The notes under the pieces are model-generated. The model saw only the letters and a list, made by a program, of their open reading frames with translations, made no database searches and had not been told where the DNA came from. DNA of 44,294 bases from positions 1 through 44,294 of the forward strand of contig JASNJN010000120.1 of the NCBI GenBank assembly GCA_030180075.1, read 5' to 3'. The translations under genes were made by a program, and so were the position numbers. Each line of letters starts with the position of its first letter. Within the stretch, counting starts at the first letter, position 1. This document shows positions 1 to 9,380 of this stretch, in pieces. Source of the DNA: Mikrocytos mackini (taxonomy: Eukaryota > Endomyxa > Ascetosporea > Mikrocytida > Mikrocytiidae).

Positions 1-552
1 AAACCCAGCGAAATGGGCAGACGTGTGGAAAGAAGACTAGGTAATTTCCAGTTAATCCTCGACCAAAGGGTCTGGGTGGAAGGCGACGGAAAATCGCCCC
101 ACTCTTTGCTTCCGGACATAATTGCGGTCGACCACAGTAGAAGGACAGTCGAACTGTTGGAAGTGGCAGTGCCTAGTGAGGACCTCATCGAAGAGAGGGA
201 AATCCAGAAAAAGGATAAGTACCTCGAACTCGTTGAAACCCTCGGTAAACAATACGGAGGGTTTAGAGTCACCATTAGGACGTTTGTCATGGGCCAGCTA
301 GGTTTGTTGTCGCAGCAAGCTGTCGACAACTTACTCTGGTTCATGAGACTCACCTGCCATCGCCCCGCCCTGCCGGGCGAGACGACCCACAGGGGTCGCA
401 CCCTTGCAGTCCTCCTCAGTAAAATACAGGTGGTAGGACTTAAAGGGTCACTGAACATCTACGAGTGGTTGCGGTGTAGTGACAAGACGACAATTGAGCC
501 CGATAAAGCGGGTAGGAGTGATGTAGGAAACAGGATAAATTTAATTAATTAA
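1..552 (+). mobile_element. 3' end of RLE-type (R2/NeSL-like) LINE, copy 1
   Basis: Open reading frame from the window edge to a stop at 550-552, encoding the C-terminal endonuclease of a non-LTR retrotransposon. A PD-(D/E)XK restriction-like core is visible: LLPDIIAVD, then VELLEVAVPSED, then REIQKKDKYLEL. This is the R2/NeSL-type endonuclease, which nicks target DNA for target-primed reverse transcription. A nearly identical copy lies at 20737-21615. Relative to that copy, this one carries an in-frame 33-bp GC-rich insertion (363-395, residues PALPGETTHRG) containing the palindrome GCCCTGCCGGGC. Both copies end in a TTAATTAATTATATTT tail just after the stop. The 5' part lies outside the window. 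Codon use is clearly GC-richer than in the host genes. Confidence 0.85.
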
Positions 553-628
553 TTATATTTTATTTCTGTTCTTTTTTAACTAACTTAAATAGACATGCGA
601 AGAATATGGTGTTTTAACAGAGTTTAAA

Positions 629-2589
629 TTACTTATGCTCTTTCATAAAAATAGAACGAAGAAATAATATGTCGTTTAAAGTATCTCTTGACATCCTCGT
701 TCTTATTTTATAAAAAATACAATTTATATAAAAAGCTCGTTCTACTTGTGTTGTTGTAGGGGCTGCACTTGAAAATGCCTCGTATAAATTCTCAATTAAT
801 GGGCCTCTTATCTTCTCTGTTCTTAGAAACTCTATCTCATTCATCAAACGTTTGGTATTTGATTCCGACTTCTCCGAAAACCTTGGCTTCTTTGAACTTA
901 CTTCTATTTTTCTATTCCTTATATACGTCTTCAAATCCGACAAGTTGGTTGCTTCCATATCTACACTCCTTTCCATGATATTCTTGCTTATTTTTAGATT
1001 GTTGGTGTTATCCCTCTCTTCCATATTATTCCCAAAGAGCTTATACCAGTTGTAATAAAGAAATTCGAAGTCATATGTGCCTGGACCAGTAGAAAGAAAG
1101 TTCAAGGATTCTAAGAATTTAACGTTATTAATCTTCTTAATCTGTTCTTTCAGATGATGTAGAAACAATGTTGAAAAAGTATCAAAGTTTTTTGACATTC
1201 CCTCCTATATAAATTCTATAGTCAAGTATGAGTCTTCTATATTACTTGTATTCTTGCTCAATTCCAATATCGCGTCGTTAATCTGTTTTAATAAAGATAC
1301 AAACCTCTCAAATGTTTGAATGTCCTGCATTGAAATGTCAATTTCTATTTTGAATTTGGCAATTATTTCCTAGATTTTTGCCAATACCGAAGAAACTGGC
1401 TGCACATTTTATATAAAACCCCACCTTATACGCGTATCCCTATAAAGGCTGACTCCTCCGAGATAGCCTCTCTGATGGGCTGAACGGTTAATGATGGCTA
1501 TGGTTTTCCTAACCTTTTCAATAATTGTATGGTGTTTGTCTTTAATGAATTCGCTCTGCTCTTCGTCGCTGTCTTCATTTTCACCTTCCTGTTCCTCGCT
1601 TTCTGTAAGTGTATCCGAGTCACTTTTGTCGTTATTAATTTCTGTGTTAGATTCTTCTTGTTCTTTGTATGCATTTGTTACATGTTTTTCAAAAGTTAAA
1701 ATATTCTTTTCGATTTACAATAAATAGATTTGGAAACACACAGATTAACCATATGTGCCGTGCATAATACCCGATGCCCTTTGAAAAAGTTTTGTAAAGA
1801 AGTCATCAAAGAACAACCATCTGTGTTGAGTATAATTATATGGTTCGTTAATTCTAGACCAAATTTAGACAGACGGTGCCTTGTTAACGATATCAGTTTA
1901 ATTGTGTCTAGGGAACCGTGTATATTTACCACCCCCAGGTTATAGCGCTCTTGTTGAAATGATAATACAATGCATGGATATCGCTTTGCTGTTGAATCTT
2001 GCCATTCGTCCATGTATAAATTGAAACGGCCCTGTCTTTTAATTATAATGGAAAACAATATCTTCATAGAACTGCGTTCAGAATCAGCTACTTTTTTCAC
2101 GATTTTGTTTAGTGTTTCGTATGATTTTGGAAGTTCTTTATGAAATTGCGTTTTAAATAATGTTTTAAGTGCATGGCTCTTTAATAATTGCAATGGACAG
2201 ATATTGTCTTCCCATATTAATTTCGCAATAAACACCTCGCTGGTTACTACCTTTTGGGGGCGTTGACTATAAATAGTTCAGTTGTTTGTTACATGATTTT
2301 GGTTTGTAATAAAGAAGATTCTGTATGAGTTTTCATGTCAGAAGTTGTGCACTGGTCTACATGATTATGAAGACCTGTGGTGTTTCCATTGGTGATCTTT
2401 ACGTGCTAGCCACAATTTTTACAGCTTGCCCAGAGCGTTTTGATGCACTTGAATTTGTTCCAAATTAAACTTCTTTTCATAAAATTTTAAAATTTTGAAA
2501 AACAAAAAACAAAAATTTTATTGATAATATCTATTTATCGAAAATTACAAAAATTTTCGATATCCATCTAGATCAAGATCAAGACCTTG
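629..2589 (-). mobile_element. Decayed hAT transposon, BED-finger transposase
   Basis: Reading leftward from an ATG at 2480, a BED zinc finger appears first (WNKFKCIKTLWASCKNCG, then HNHVDQC). A TAG at 2406-2408 interrupts it. A transposase core follows at 1696-2235 (RFNLYMDEWQDSTAKRYPCIV, ILNTDGCSLM). An acid-rich stretch lies near 1560-1680, in a different frame. The hAT C-terminal dimerisation domain is at 629-1198 (APTTTQVERAF, RMSRDTLNDILFLRS). The protein is therefore broken by at least one stop and by frame breaks between 1198 and 1696. A likely right terminal repeat, read inward, is CAAGGTCTTGATCTTGATCT, ending at 2589. No matching left end is visible; it may be lost at the junction with the LINE. 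The element is inactive. The family assignment is firm; the outer limits are tentative. Confidence 0.8.
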
Positions 2590-2979
2590 TTTGTCTAATT
2601 ATAATATGTTTTCAATATAAAAATTTTCTTAAAATAAAAAAAATAAAACATCTCTTCAAATTTTGCGCGTTTTTGAGATCTCTAAATAAAATTTCGTCGT
2701 TTTCGCCCCAAAATTTATAATAAAAGTTGACACGATCCCCAAAATGCCTCCAAACAACGATAAAACACACACAACTAACTTTAGCACAAATGCAGGGGGA
2801 TGTTATTCCCACAAAATGATAAATGTTAATATAAGCAACGTTATTATCATTAAACAAATTTTAAGAAACTTCTAAAGATCTACTAAGCCCAAACATATGG
2901 CAAATAAATAACCAATAAAAAGTTGTCTATAATTTTACTTCTAATATAGTATTATTACTTCATATAATATTATAATTAT
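2590..2979. other. Intergenic stretch, no gene seen
   Basis: AT-rich spacer between the hAT fragment and the phosphatase gene. An 81-codon frame on the minus strand (2612-2857) has no recognisable domain and unconvincing composition, so it is not called. Confidence 0.5.
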
Positions 2980-4105
2980 TCATTTATCATTCTTTTTATC
3001 ATTTAGTAATCTTTGAATATGTTGTTCATATGTGAAATAGTTTTTGTTCACCTTTTTATTTGGTGGGCGTCCCGATTCTTTCCATAACATTAATATTTCT
3101 TCCGTTCTCATGTACTTTTTTACTGCTTCTTTTCCGTCTCTGTGAATAATCGGCAATAAATCTGCCAATTTCTTCAATTCTATGTCTTTTTCATCTCCAT
3201 ACCAATTCTCAATATATATTCCATGTTCAATGTGATGAGAAAAGGTCTGTACTTCGTTGTCTACCATGTAAACGTTATCATAAACCTCTATGAAACTATT
3301 CAAGTACTTTATTGGCGGGCCATTCGTGTAACAATGCCTTCCATACAGCCTATGACAAATTTTGAACTTAGTCTCTAAGTAATCTATTACACCGTCTGCA
3401 TATGCTTGCATACCAGCCGTATAGATAGCTAGATCAAAGTATTTAGAAGCCACATTGAGAAAATCTTCTAAGTATGGTCTGAATCTAGTTGTTACTTTGG
3501 ACTTATCCTTCTCTATCGTGTAAAAGTCAAACTGTTGTTTGGCAAAGTTTTCGTTTGTAACTTCCAATCCAACGTTTTCTTCTTTGAATAATTTTGAACG
3601 GATTTCAGAACAAACCAAGGTTTGGTCCAGATCCAACACGAGGACACTGTTCTTTTCTATCTTGTCCTTGTCAATTGTCACACGCTTACGTGGATGATGG
3701 TTCTTTTCTTCGTTGTTGTATTTTTGATTGTAAAGCTTTTTCGAATGAAAGAAAGAAAAATGTAGATAAATTGAAGACTATATTCTCCATAGGCTCATCA
3801 GGACTGTAAATGTAATTAATAGGATTGTAATCCATAATGCCGTACTTATCGTTACAACATTCGAACTTCCTACAAATGTCGTCACATGGATGAGGCAAGT
3901 TATAATTAACTGGTGACTTGTTATCGATTGTTATCTGCGAATCGGTATCATCGATACTTTTATTGGTCTCAGTAAGTTGTTGTTTCTTCATTTGGCGTCT
4001 CGGCAAAATTTTCGAAAATTTCGGATTGAAAATAAAATTTAAAATTTTTAATAACTTTCCCTTTAAAAGCTCACACCCCGTATTTGTCTTGGACAATACT
4101 CGCAA
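2980..4105 (-). CDS. FCP1/SCP-like CTD phosphatase (NIF/HAD family), frameshifted
   Basis: The HAD-superfamily phosphatase domain is read at 2980 to about 3720. It has the catalytic signature VLVLDLDQTLV, in which the first Asp is the phosphoacceptor. It also has the family tail MVDNEVQTF with NWYGDEKDIELKKLADLLPII. Homologues (SCP/CTDSP, Dullard/CTDNEP1, Psr1, Nem1) dephosphorylate phosphoserines on the RNA polymerase II tail, on lipin or on other targets; which role applies here cannot be told. No ATG precedes the domain in its own frame, which is open back to a TAG at 3778-3780; the only early start is a GTG at 3681. The N-terminal part is in another frame (3686-4105, ATG at 4105 or 3991), ending 4 bp before that GTG. 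I read both as one gene with a frameshift near the T-rich and A-rich runs at about 3722-3760. A sequencing indel is possible. The next gene upstream, also leftward, is the DHHC gene, 77 bp away. Confidence 0.75.
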
Positions 4106-4182
4106 CTTGATAATACTAAAATTAAAAAAACAGTTTTAATTATAATAACTTATCTTTTCCAAAATTCATTATTATCTTACAC

Positions 4183-5028
4183 TTATTCCTTTAAGTTTTC
4201 GTGTTCTTTATCTAAGCATCTTTTCATTACAAAAATCTTATCATTTTCCGTTAGCTTAGGAATTAACCAATAAAGTTTTCTCTTCCCAAACACTTCAAAA
4301 ATGTTTTCCATAAAAGGTACTTCATCTTCCTTTTGGTTTAATATCTTTTGTCTAAAGTCTATTTTTCTTTCTATCAAAGTGCTGTTCATTACGCCTAGGA
4401 AGAAGTTGAAACAGAAAAAGCACCCTGCTGTCAACATAGTTGCCACAGAAGTCAAGCAAAGTAAAACTAGTGAAACGAATATTCTGCTTTCTGTTAATGG
4501 TGTGACATTTATTTCGTTTGTGAAATGCTTAAAGCCAACTAATGTGTTAGAACAAATAATTACATTCATAAAGCTTAGCAAGAAAGAGTAGAGGCTGAAA
4601 AGTATGAATGCTTTTTTGTTGAACAACCCGATGCAGGTGCCCATCCAGGGGCAGTGGTGGTCCATGACCAGAATGCATTCCTCGCAACGACTGCAGTGAT
4701 GTGTTCGATATGGCCTTCTATTTCCACATTTCAAGCATTCCTCATTGGCGTTAAATTTGGTTAGTAAAGTGAATAATTGGGAGTTTTTTGGACTTTCGAG
4801 CCATGATTGGCACTCAGAAGAAGCAGAAGTGTACTTGTGAACGAAATAAAAAGACACCAATATTAATGTGTAGAATATAGAAAAAATTATGAAATTAATC
4901 AACGAAGAAATCGCTGAATTTTCGACACTGTAGTTCTTAAAGTATAAATTTATTGTAATTGGGGCTGGGTATACCACTGTTATAAGTAGAATGTGTAAGC
5001 TGAAAGTAATTGTGTCATTTCTTTTCAT
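4183..5028 (-). CDS. DHHC-type protein S-palmitoyltransferase
   Basis: This 281-residue polytopic membrane enzyme attaches palmitate to cysteines of substrate proteins, typically at Golgi, ER or plasma membrane. The cysteine-rich DHHC domain spans about residues 96-145. The zinc ligands are spread over CLKCGNRRPYRTHHCSRCEEC, followed by the catalytic MDHHCPW (DHHC at 123-126, Cys126) and GLFNKKAF. Four hydrophobic segments are expected, near residues 8-28, 43-63, 141-162 and 185-215, which places the DHHC loop in the cytosol between the second and third. A TTxE-like element (STLIE) follows the last segment. At 281 residues it is short but complete for the family. The start is the only upstream ATG; the gene is divergent from DIS3 with an 88-bp spacer. 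Confidence 0.93.
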   Translation of the reverse strand: MKRNDTITFSLHILLITVVYPAPITINLYFKNYSVENSAISSLINFIIFSIFYTLILVSFYFVHKYTSASSECQSWLESPKNSQLFTLLTKFNANEECLKCGNRRPYRTHHCSRCEECILVMDHHCPWMGTCIGLFNKKAFILFSLYSFLLSFMNVIICSNTLVGFKHFTNEINVTPLTESRIFVSLVLLCLTSVATMLTAGCFFCFNFFLGVMNSTLIERKIDFRQKILNQKEDEVPFMENIFEVFGKRKLYWLIPKLTENDKIFVMKRCLDKEHENLKE

Positions 5029-5116
5029 AGTGTGTTTGTTAGAAGGCTGTAGGGTTATAAATTTGAAAGTCTTTTTTCAAAAATTTATTTTCAAATTTTA
5101 ACTCAGAGAAAACAGA

Positions 5117-7951
5117 ATGATTTTTACAAGCAAACCGCTTACCAGTGAAGAATACCACGCCGACCACGCTTCAATTGCGTATCAAATCACCAACATAGAG
5201 AATTACACGACCTATTATACTTCTACCGCTATAAAAAAGTACAGTTCTATCAATTGCGGAATTCCTCACAACCATAGTTGCAATCGAACTTCTAGAAGAA
5301 GCAAAATGACCATTCTAATTCCAGACATAGCCTTTCTGAAGAAGTGTTCCACTTTAATAAAGAAACACATCTCGAAGCAGTACCACATAGTGTTAATACA
5401 AACTTACCTCGACATTCTTTACCACCAAAATTTACTACTTTATAGAATGTATATGCGCTTATGTTCAGACCCGTTCTTAAACATTTCTATTTACTGTGAC
5501 AAGTATATCAACTACGGAATAAAAGACAAAGATTTGAAAACTAAAACGGTTACAAAACGTGCTTTAGTCTCTTTAAAACACCACTTGGAAGACAACGACT
5601 TTGACTATCATTACATAAGTGGGTTTACTTCAAAGTCGAAGAAATCTCCACAAAACAGTTCAGAAATAGAGTTTTCATTTCTAGATAAATTGTCTGGAGT
5701 ACTTGAAGATGCTTCACTTTCAGTAGTCAACAACTTTCTGACGGCAGACGGTGAATTCAAAGATGTTCACGGCAACAAAACAAAAAGTTCTAACAAAAAG
5801 ACGAAAAGAAGTAATACATCCTCCACTATAAAATTGGATACTTTTGATGAACATATGAATTTAATTGCTTTTAATGCTTTGCCGACCGAAGAGAAGTTTA
5901 TTGGACGCTTTACTAAAAGGAAAAACTCACCAAATGGATGTGTTGTGAGCTGTAACAAGGCCACGTCCAAATCAGTGGAGGTAAAAGGCCAGTGGAACTG
6001 CAACAGGGCCGTACACGGTGACCTAGTGGGCGTAGTGCTAGGCAATACTTTTAACTCCACTTCAGAAAACAAAGTTGCTTGCATTATTAAAAGAGAAACA
6101 AACACTTTTTACGGGACGATACTACCAACAGACAAGAAGTCTGGATCTGTTCTATTCATTCCCAGCAACAAAGCTTTCCCTCCTATTTCAATAAACACAA
6201 ATTACATGGACAGAATAAAAGGGAAACTACTTTCCGTAGCTTTGGATTACTGGGCGGTATACAGGGAGTTTCCAGTGGGACATCTGTTAGAGATACTAGG
6301 CGCCGAAGAAGACATCGAGTCTCAAACACTTGCCCTTTTGAAAGCTTCAGGGTTTGATGTGTCGCATAAACAATTCCCTACTTCTCTTGTGGAAAAATTA
6401 GAAAAAAGTATCCCAGTTGAAGGTAAAGTGTTGGATAAAAAGTATATAGAAAATAGCTTGAAAGATAATAGAAGAGACTTAAGAGATAGAGTCGTTGTTT
6501 CCATAGACCCAGAAGGGTGTGTTGACATAGACGACGCAATAAGCGTAAAGAAATTAAAGAATAATCACTACGAAATAGGCGTCCACATTGCTGACGTTAC
6601 GAGTTATGTGAAGGAGAATTCTCCTTTGGACCGTATTGCGTCAGAGAGAGGTACATCAGTGTATTTGGTACAGCGAAGAATTGACATGCTTCCCGGCATA
6701 CTATCTTCTAACGTCTGTAGTTTGCATGAAAACGTAGACAGGCTTGCTTTTTCAATTCTTTGGGAGTGCAGCTTTCAGAAGAATGGAAATATGGTATTAA
6801 ACAGCATATTCTGTGGAAAGAGTGTAATAAGGAATAGTAAGGCCTTTTCGTACGAGCAAGCTGGAGACGTTCTGTCAGGTAAACAGGGCCTTGGGGAGGA
6901 TTGTACACAACACCAAGCAAACCTGGAAGTGCTTATGAAAATGGCTATCAATCTACGAAACACAAGAATAAATAATGGTGCGATGATACTCTCTAAAGTC
7001 GAGCCGAAGTTTAGGATAGACAAAAGAACGCTTGAACCTATAGAGTCTGAGTTGTATACAACAGGAGTTACAAACAACATGATTGAGGAATTAATGGTGC
7101 TTGCTAATACAACAGCAGCAGAAATTATTATCAAAAATTTCCCAGACGTCGGGATTCTACGGAAGCACCCAAATATAACAGAAGGTAATTTCGAAGACTT
7201 AAAGAAAGTGGTGGAATCTTTTAGTAAGAAAGTTGGAAAGAAGTTTAAATTGGAAACACAGAAAGACATTACAAAACTGTTTACAGACCTAGAAAAAGAA
7301 GGGATTGATGTCTACAATGCTTCCTTACTTAGTGGGCAGTTTAGTAAGCGTATGAATAAAGCGTATTACTTCTGTGCTGGCGACGAAGATTTTAAAGGAC
7401 ACTTTGGGTTAGCGCTTAATTTATACACACACTTCACATCGCCCATAAGAAGATACGCAGACGTGCTAGTGCACCGACTTTTAAACTTCGCCACTCTAGA
7501 CAAAAAGCCGAAGTTTGATTTAGAAAGGATAAGAAAAGTGGTGGATAATGTTAACGATAGATATTTGAAAGGAAAACGCGTAGGGATGGATAGCGCTTTA
7601 ATTTATGCAAAGAACTGTCTGTCTACTTTAAAAGGGAAGAAGATAGAACTTTTTATAAGTCAGGTTTGGGAAGGTGGATTTGTGGCGTACATTTTAGACT
7701 TGACGTTTAACTTCAAAGTTTTCCTCGTAACAGGAGACGATGAAATATGGAAAGTAAACATTGAAAACAACAAGATATTTAAAAACGAAGCTTGGTTGAA
7801 TACAGAAACCGAACATACAAACAAAGGTATTAATTCTATAGAATTATTTGATAAATACATAGGCGAAGTGTACGAGTTGGAGTTTACAAAGAAGAATGGG
7901 GATATAGTCAAAAGAGAAACTCTAAAACTTATCAAGAAAATAAAAATATAA
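5117..7951 (+). CDS. DIS3: Exosome exoribonuclease DIS3/Rrp44
   Basis: 944 residues, close to the usual length for this RNase II-family catalytic subunit of the RNA exosome, which degrades and trims RNA 3' to 5'. Order: an N-terminal Cys motif (INCG and HSC, near 47-55), a PIN-like domain (about 64-230), cold-shock domains (about 245-430), the RNB domain (about 450-820) and a C-terminal S1-like region. The RNB active-site loop SIDPEGCVDIDDAIS has all its acidic residues (Asp464, 470, 472, 473). GVHIADVTSYV, RGTSVYLVQRRIDMLP and YTHFTSPIRRYADVLVHRLL are strongly conserved. The PIN domain looks degenerate: PDTN is PDIA, and the other metal-binding acids appear replaced. Exonuclease activity is therefore expected, and endonuclease activity is doubtful. 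It converges with the next gene, 100 bp between stops. Confidence 0.96.
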   Translation: MIFTSKPLTSEEYHADHASIAYQITNIENYTTYYTSTAIKKYSSINCGIPHNHSCNRTSRRSKMTILIPDIAFLKKCSTLIKKHISKQYHIVLIQTYLDILYHQNLLLYRMYMRLCSDPFLNISIYCDKYINYGIKDKDLKTKTVTKRALVSLKHHLEDNDFDYHYISGFTSKSKKSPQNSSEIEFSFLDKLSGVLEDASLSVVNNFLTADGEFKDVHGNKTKSSNKKTKRSNTSSTIKLDTFDEHMNLIAFNALPTEEKFIGRFTKRKNSPNGCVVSCNKATSKSVEVKGQWNCNRAVHGDLVGVVLGNTFNSTSENKVACIIKRETNTFYGTILPTDKKSGSVLFIPSNKAFPPISINTNYMDRIKGKLLSVALDYWAVYREFPVGHLLEILGAEEDIESQTLALLKASGFDVSHKQFPTSLVEKLEKSIPVEGKVLDKKYIENSLKDNRRDLRDRVVVSIDPEGCVDIDDAISVKKLKNNHYEIGVHIADVTSYVKENSPLDRIASERGTSVYLVQRRIDMLPGILSSNVCSLHENVDRLAFSILWECSFQKNGNMVLNSIFCGKSVIRNSKAFSYEQAGDVLSGKQGLGEDCTQHQANLEVLMKMAINLRNTRINNGAMILSKVEPKFRIDKRTLEPIESELYTTGVTNNMIEELMVLANTTAAEIIIKNFPDVGILRKHPNITEGNFEDLKKVVESFSKKVGKKFKLETQKDITKLFTDLEKEGIDVYNASLLSGQFSKRMNKAYYFCAGDEDFKGHFGLALNLYTHFTSPIRRYADVLVHRLLNFATLDKKPKFDLERIRKVVDNVNDRYLKGKRVGMDSALIYAKNCLSTLKGKKIELFISQVWEGGFVAYILDLTFNFKVFLVTGDDEIWKVNIENNKIFKNEAWLNTETEHTNKGINSIELFDKYIGEVYELEFTKKNGDIVKRETLKLIKKIKI

Positions 7952-8051
7952 AAACTTCTTTATTATATTTGTCTTTTATTTCAAATTAAACTTAAATTAA
8001 TAACAACAAATTTTTTAATATAATTCTAAACTATAAACATAATTAACTTAG

Positions 8052-9212
8052 TTATGTAGTGAACACCCTACTGTTTATGCAATCTTTAAAAGTCTTTCCA
8101 AATATTTCAAAAATACTACTTTCCAAATTATCTTCGAATTCCATTACATTTTTAAATAAACCCGAGCAATTCTTTAAAAACCCATCTCTATACGGCCCAG
8201 TAAAACTCTCTTTGTCCATGACCCCGCTTTCAACAATTCTTTCGTTTACTTTGCTTTTTAACTCTTCTCTTATATCAATCACATCAAAACTCTCATTTAC
8301 TTCAAAAATGTGCAGAAAGATTAAATAGAAACTCAAAATTAAGAACTTTTTATAAATTTTTGTTGAAGTTAAAATGTACTTTATTTTTAAGTCTTCTTTG
8401 TTTTCAATGAATTTAATTGTAGTGTTAACTTCTGTGAACAAACTTTTCTCTAATCCAAGTAAAGCATCCAAAACAACTTTTAAAAGTTTATAAGAAGTTA
8501 CATCATTGAATATTATCTTAAATTCATTTAAAAAGGCCTCTTTATTCGTTTCGAGAATATTCCCCATCGCTTCAACAATATTAGAAATATAGTGTTGCTG
8601 ATACAAAAACATAAATGTATTGTAATCTTTATTGACTTCTCTTTCATTTTCCATTTTTATAACTTTGTCTAGTTCAAGGCGTTGAAAAGCTCCAAATGAA
8701 GTGTTTATTATTTTATAGTAAACAAATAACTTCCCGAAGTAAATAGCCTCTAAAACAGTCTGTTCTTCTTTTTGTTCGAACATTTTGTAGTAATCAATGC
8801 TGTGTAGTTTAAGGTTCAAAGTTGAATGGTAAACCACATGTAATCTAGAAATCATGCCTGGATTAGTTAGAGCTGTAAATATCATGAAGTCTTCAATGAA
8901 TTGCTCCTCTGAGCTTTTAAACAACCTGGTGTCCAGCTCTTTAATGTAGTTTCTAAGCTTGGTGTAGTAAACCACATGATCTTCTGAAGAAATAGTTCGT
9001 TCGGTTGTTCGGGCGTCTTTGTTTTGGGATTGTTTTTTTGGAGGAGAAGAAGAACGGCCAAATAAAATAAATATTACGACTGTTACGATAACGGATAAAA
9101 CGAAAAGGAAGGCTACAATGTAGATAAACTTTGGCTTCCTCGAAGTGCTCGAGCTTTTCGTAGAACGTCGTTTGACCTTATTGTCCAACAATTTCGTTTT
9201 AAATTCTGGCAT
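8052..9212 (-). CDS. Unrecognised single-pass (type II) membrane protein
   Basis: 386 residues from the ATG at 9212 (MPEFKTKLL). The frame stays open to a GTG at 9287, but that start is less likely. After a basic Ser/Arg/Lys-rich tail (KRRSTKSSSTSRKPK) comes a strong transmembrane helix at about 29-51 (FIYIVAFLFVLSVIVTVVI). A basic cytosolic N-terminus and a roughly 330-residue lumenal or extracellular C-terminus are expected. The C-terminal part looks mostly helical. It has one further hydrophobic stretch (FLILSFYLIFLHIF), too short to be sure of a second span. I do not recognise the family. A lineage-specific secretory-pathway or surface protein is plausible but unproven. Spacing to CDC20 (divergent) is 168 bp. 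Confidence 0.75.
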   Translation of the reverse strand: MPEFKTKLLDNKVKRRSTKSSSTSRKPKFIYIVAFLFVLSVIVTVVIFILFGRSSSPPKKQSQNKDARTTERTISSEDHVVYYTKLRNYIKELDTRLFKSSEEQFIEDFMIFTALTNPGMISRLHVVYHSTLNLKLHSIDYYKMFEQKEEQTVLEAIYFGKLFVYYKIINTSFGAFQRLELDKVIKMENEREVNKDYNTFMFLYQQHYISNIVEAMGNILETNKEAFLNEFKIIFNDVTSYKLLKVVLDALLGLEKSLFTEVNTTIKFIENKEDLKIKYILTSTKIYKKFLILSFYLIFLHIFEVNESFDVIDIREELKSKVNERIVESGVMDKESFTGPYRDGFLKNCSGLFKNVMEFEDNLESSIFEIFGKTFKDCINSRVFTT

Positions 9213-9380
9213 TGCGAAATTGAAGTGGTTCTTTGAGTTAATAGAGTTTCCAATTAGATAGAAGGAACAATATGCCTGGTAATACACGTTTTGTAGGCAT
9301 GGTGGGAGTTTACAATCTATATGAGGCTGATTTAAGTCTTACATTTTATTTTGTCATTTTTAAAATTCTAAAGGTTTGAA

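Noticed and set aside
2612-2857. 81-codon minus-strand frame in the spacer
   Set aside because: No domain, poor composition and no neighbouring signal; probably chance.
6775-7269. 164-codon minus-strand frame within DIS3
   Set aside because: Antisense shadow of a strongly conserved RNB domain.
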